NCBI GenBank assembly: GCA_030685235.1
Contig: MU839113.1
Coordinates: 62,001 to 126,000 of the forward strand
Length of the DNA stretch: 64,000 nucleotides
Source: Copromyces sp. CBS 386.78
Lineage: Eukaryota > Ascomycota > Sordariomycetes > Sordariales > Sordariaceae
Direction: 5' to 3'
Shown here piece after piece: positions 62,601 to 64,000 of this stretch. The position numbers were made by a program, and so were the translations under genes. Numbering within the stretch: position 1 is the first letter of the stretch; each line of letters begins with the position of its first letter. The notes beneath the pieces are model-generated. The model was not told the DNA's origin. It made no database searches and worked only from the letters and a program-made list of their open reading frames with translations.

Positions 62601-63543
62601 TGGTTGGGAACGGCACCAATGTCGTCCTCAGATAAAACGACGACCTTGAAGACTTCGAACGAGTCAGGGTTCTCGGCCGAGGCCGCAGAAATTCCAAACG
62701 AATAACCGGTTGGTCCGATGTAAATCTTGTCGCTCTCTTGTATTCGAATTTAAATTAGTAATTTCGAAATTAAAATAGTTTTAAACTATTACGAAGTCCT
62801 TACCGAAGCACAGGCGGCCGTCGACTTCGACCTTGAAGTTCTGCGAGTTGTGGCGCAGCTTGATCTGCGAAGGGCGGCCCAGGTTGCGGTAGGCAAACCA
62901 GCAGTGGCCGAAAGCGAGATTGTCGACGTTGTTTCTCATGCTGTAGTCGAGTGTGCCGTCATTGAGGAAGCCCTTGTAATGTTAGCGAAGGTACACGTAG
63001 TTAAGTTTCAGTATTTTGTTCATAACCAACCCTGATCATGCCAGCCGATCCGCCGTGCTGGTTGACGACGAGCACTAGACCCTCAAACTTGCCGACCGTG
63101 TAGATGCTCTGCGATCCGATGTTGCGGGCGCCATCCTTGGCAAGCCAGATGTTGAGGAGGCCGCTGCCTCGTTCGGGACCGTTTACGCGGAAGTCGATAT
63201 CTGTCGTCCAGGCTGTGTACTCGAGCGGCTTGTCGGCCCAGACAGCACCGCGCTGGTTGCCGGGCGCGGGAGGGGTCAGAATGACCTTGTTGGAGAGCAA
63301 TTCGGGCACATTGGGATTGCCCTGCATGGAGTAATTCGGAATCGTGTTTCGGCCATCGGGATTTATCCTATATAGGTAGGGAAGAGGGGGCAGCTGTTAG
63401 TCTAGTTGACAGCAGCAGGTGCTGAGACTGTGCAGTTGACGTCAAACGTACCTCACGCCAAATCCGAAACTGAGATCATTGACAAGATACTGGGCAGCCT
63501 CAGCGACGCCACCGAGGGCGACAATGCCCGCCAACAAGCGCAT
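61961..63543 (-). CDS. ERGIC-53/Emp47-type L-type lectin cargo receptor
   Basis: A membrane lectin that carries glycoproteins from the ER to the Golgi. Model: complement(join(61961..62736, 62804..62972, 63031..63367, 63452..63543)), 457 residues. It begins with a signal peptide (MRLLAGIVALGGVAEA). The L-type lectin domain (about 20-235) includes WTTDIDFRVNGPERGSGLLN, GKFEGLVLVVNQHGGSAGMI and, across splices, IRGFLNDGTLDY and LCFESDKIYIGPTGYSFG. A polyglutamine tract of 24 residues follows, then a coiled coil (ASVENKLENLEREVRSMRSEL), one membrane span (LYLAIVGSQIIVLMGYFIY) and a cytosolic tail ending KKYL, a KKXX retrieval signal. Introns are 84, 58 and 67 bp; the second has a gttggt donor and the third is extremely AT-rich. 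It is complete, with the expected type I topology. Confidence 0.93.
62531..62602 (-). repeat. CAG/CTG trinucleotide run encoding 24 glutamines
   Basis: 22 uninterrupted CTG units on the plus strand are followed by TTG and CTG. On the coding strand this reads CAG, CAA and 22 CAG codons between VPN and PGEN of the lectin gene, in the linker between the lectin domain and the coiled coil. Confidence 0.95.
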
Positions 63544-64000
63544 CGTGGAGACTGTGTTGCGACGGCGGTACTGATAGTCGTCGGCCTGGAGTGTAAGGGG
63601 CGCGATATGCTCAATCCAAAGGCCAATTCCAGGTAGAAAAGGAACTGATAAGGCTGTTGATATCGGCTGTCACCTTGATTGCAACAGTTCACAAAAAATT
63701 GAAGAAGGGGACACTTTACACTTTTGCAGGAGTTGCGGTCTCGGTGAAGCGGCCCGGCCAAGACTGTGAGGAGAGGTCAACAAGGTGTGGACTGTGGATA
63801 CATACGTCGACAGGTACATACATACACTCACTACAAAAGGATATTCTAGCAAGCGAATTCCAGAAGAGATTCCAGAAACGGGGTGTAGACGAGATGATGA
63901 CTGGTTCTTTTCAGATTGAGAGAGTCAAGAGAGAATGAAAGTGATGTATGTACGGGAAAGACTTTTGGGGGCTAGTCTCGCAAGAATGTTCAAAGTGCTA
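63544..64000. other. promoter region of the lectin gene
   Basis: The last 457 bp contain the 5' flank of the leftward lectin gene. No other gene or RNA recognised before the window ends. Confidence 0.45.

Noticed and set aside
4087..63543. A secondary-metabolite or other functional gene cluster
   Set aside because: The genes belong to unrelated housekeeping pathways on both strands, with no synthase, transporter or shared regulator. The lone SDR and Zn2Cys6 factor are 28 kb apart.

Overview
The window looks like a chromosome segment from a filamentous ascomycete, most likely Neurospora or a close Sordariales relative. Genes are well spaced and GC-rich, with short introns (about 50-300 bp, mostly GT...AG with a CTAAC/CTGAC-type branch site). 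The repeats are extremely AT-rich and carry C-to-T/G-to-A decay, the mark of repeat-induced point mutation (RIP). The organism call is an inference from these features and from the protein families; no database search was possible.

Layout. 1-3365: an AT-rich RIP-degraded repeat cut by the window edge. 4087-13062: a derlin gene (+), a small hAT-type non-autonomous transposon, acireductone dioxygenase (-), a short-chain dehydrogenase (+), a small charged coiled-coil protein (-) and a FAF1/DUF4602 ribosome-assembly factor (-). 13354-19103: a complete LTR retrotransposon destroyed by RIP, bounded by 288-bp LTRs and a perfect 5-bp target duplication; it ends only 206 bp before the HIS6-type histidine-biosynthesis gene (19310-20506, +). 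21537-25763: the large anillin-like septation gene bud-4 (-). After about 5 kb without a convincing gene come a type II NADH dehydrogenase (30757-32458, +), a TA-flanked MITE (33745-34091), an Xaa-Pro aminopeptidase-like metallopeptidase (-) and a Zn2Cys6 transcription factor (37729-41270, -). A 7.3-kb divergent intergenic region holding a 178-bp foldback separates that factor from COP9 signalosome subunit 1 (48599-50332, +). The right end holds PRP18 (-), a SAP18-like protein (+), a tiny four-exon complex I subunit (NDUFB4/B15 type, -), an LCAT-like serine hydrolase (+) and an ERGIC-53/Emp47-type cargo lectin with a polyglutamine tract and a KKXX tail (-).

The genes are mostly unrelated housekeeping functions (ER quality control and cargo traffic, methionine salvage, histidine synthesis, respiration, splicing, signalosome, septation) and do not form a cluster. 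I did not find a coherent new multi-gene system. The most informative signals are the four mobile or foldback structures with defined ends, the tapering of RIP at the retrotransposon edges, a well-supported GC-AG intron, and several conserved genes whose structures I resolved exon by exon. All exon coordinates are read by eye from splice signals and protein continuity.
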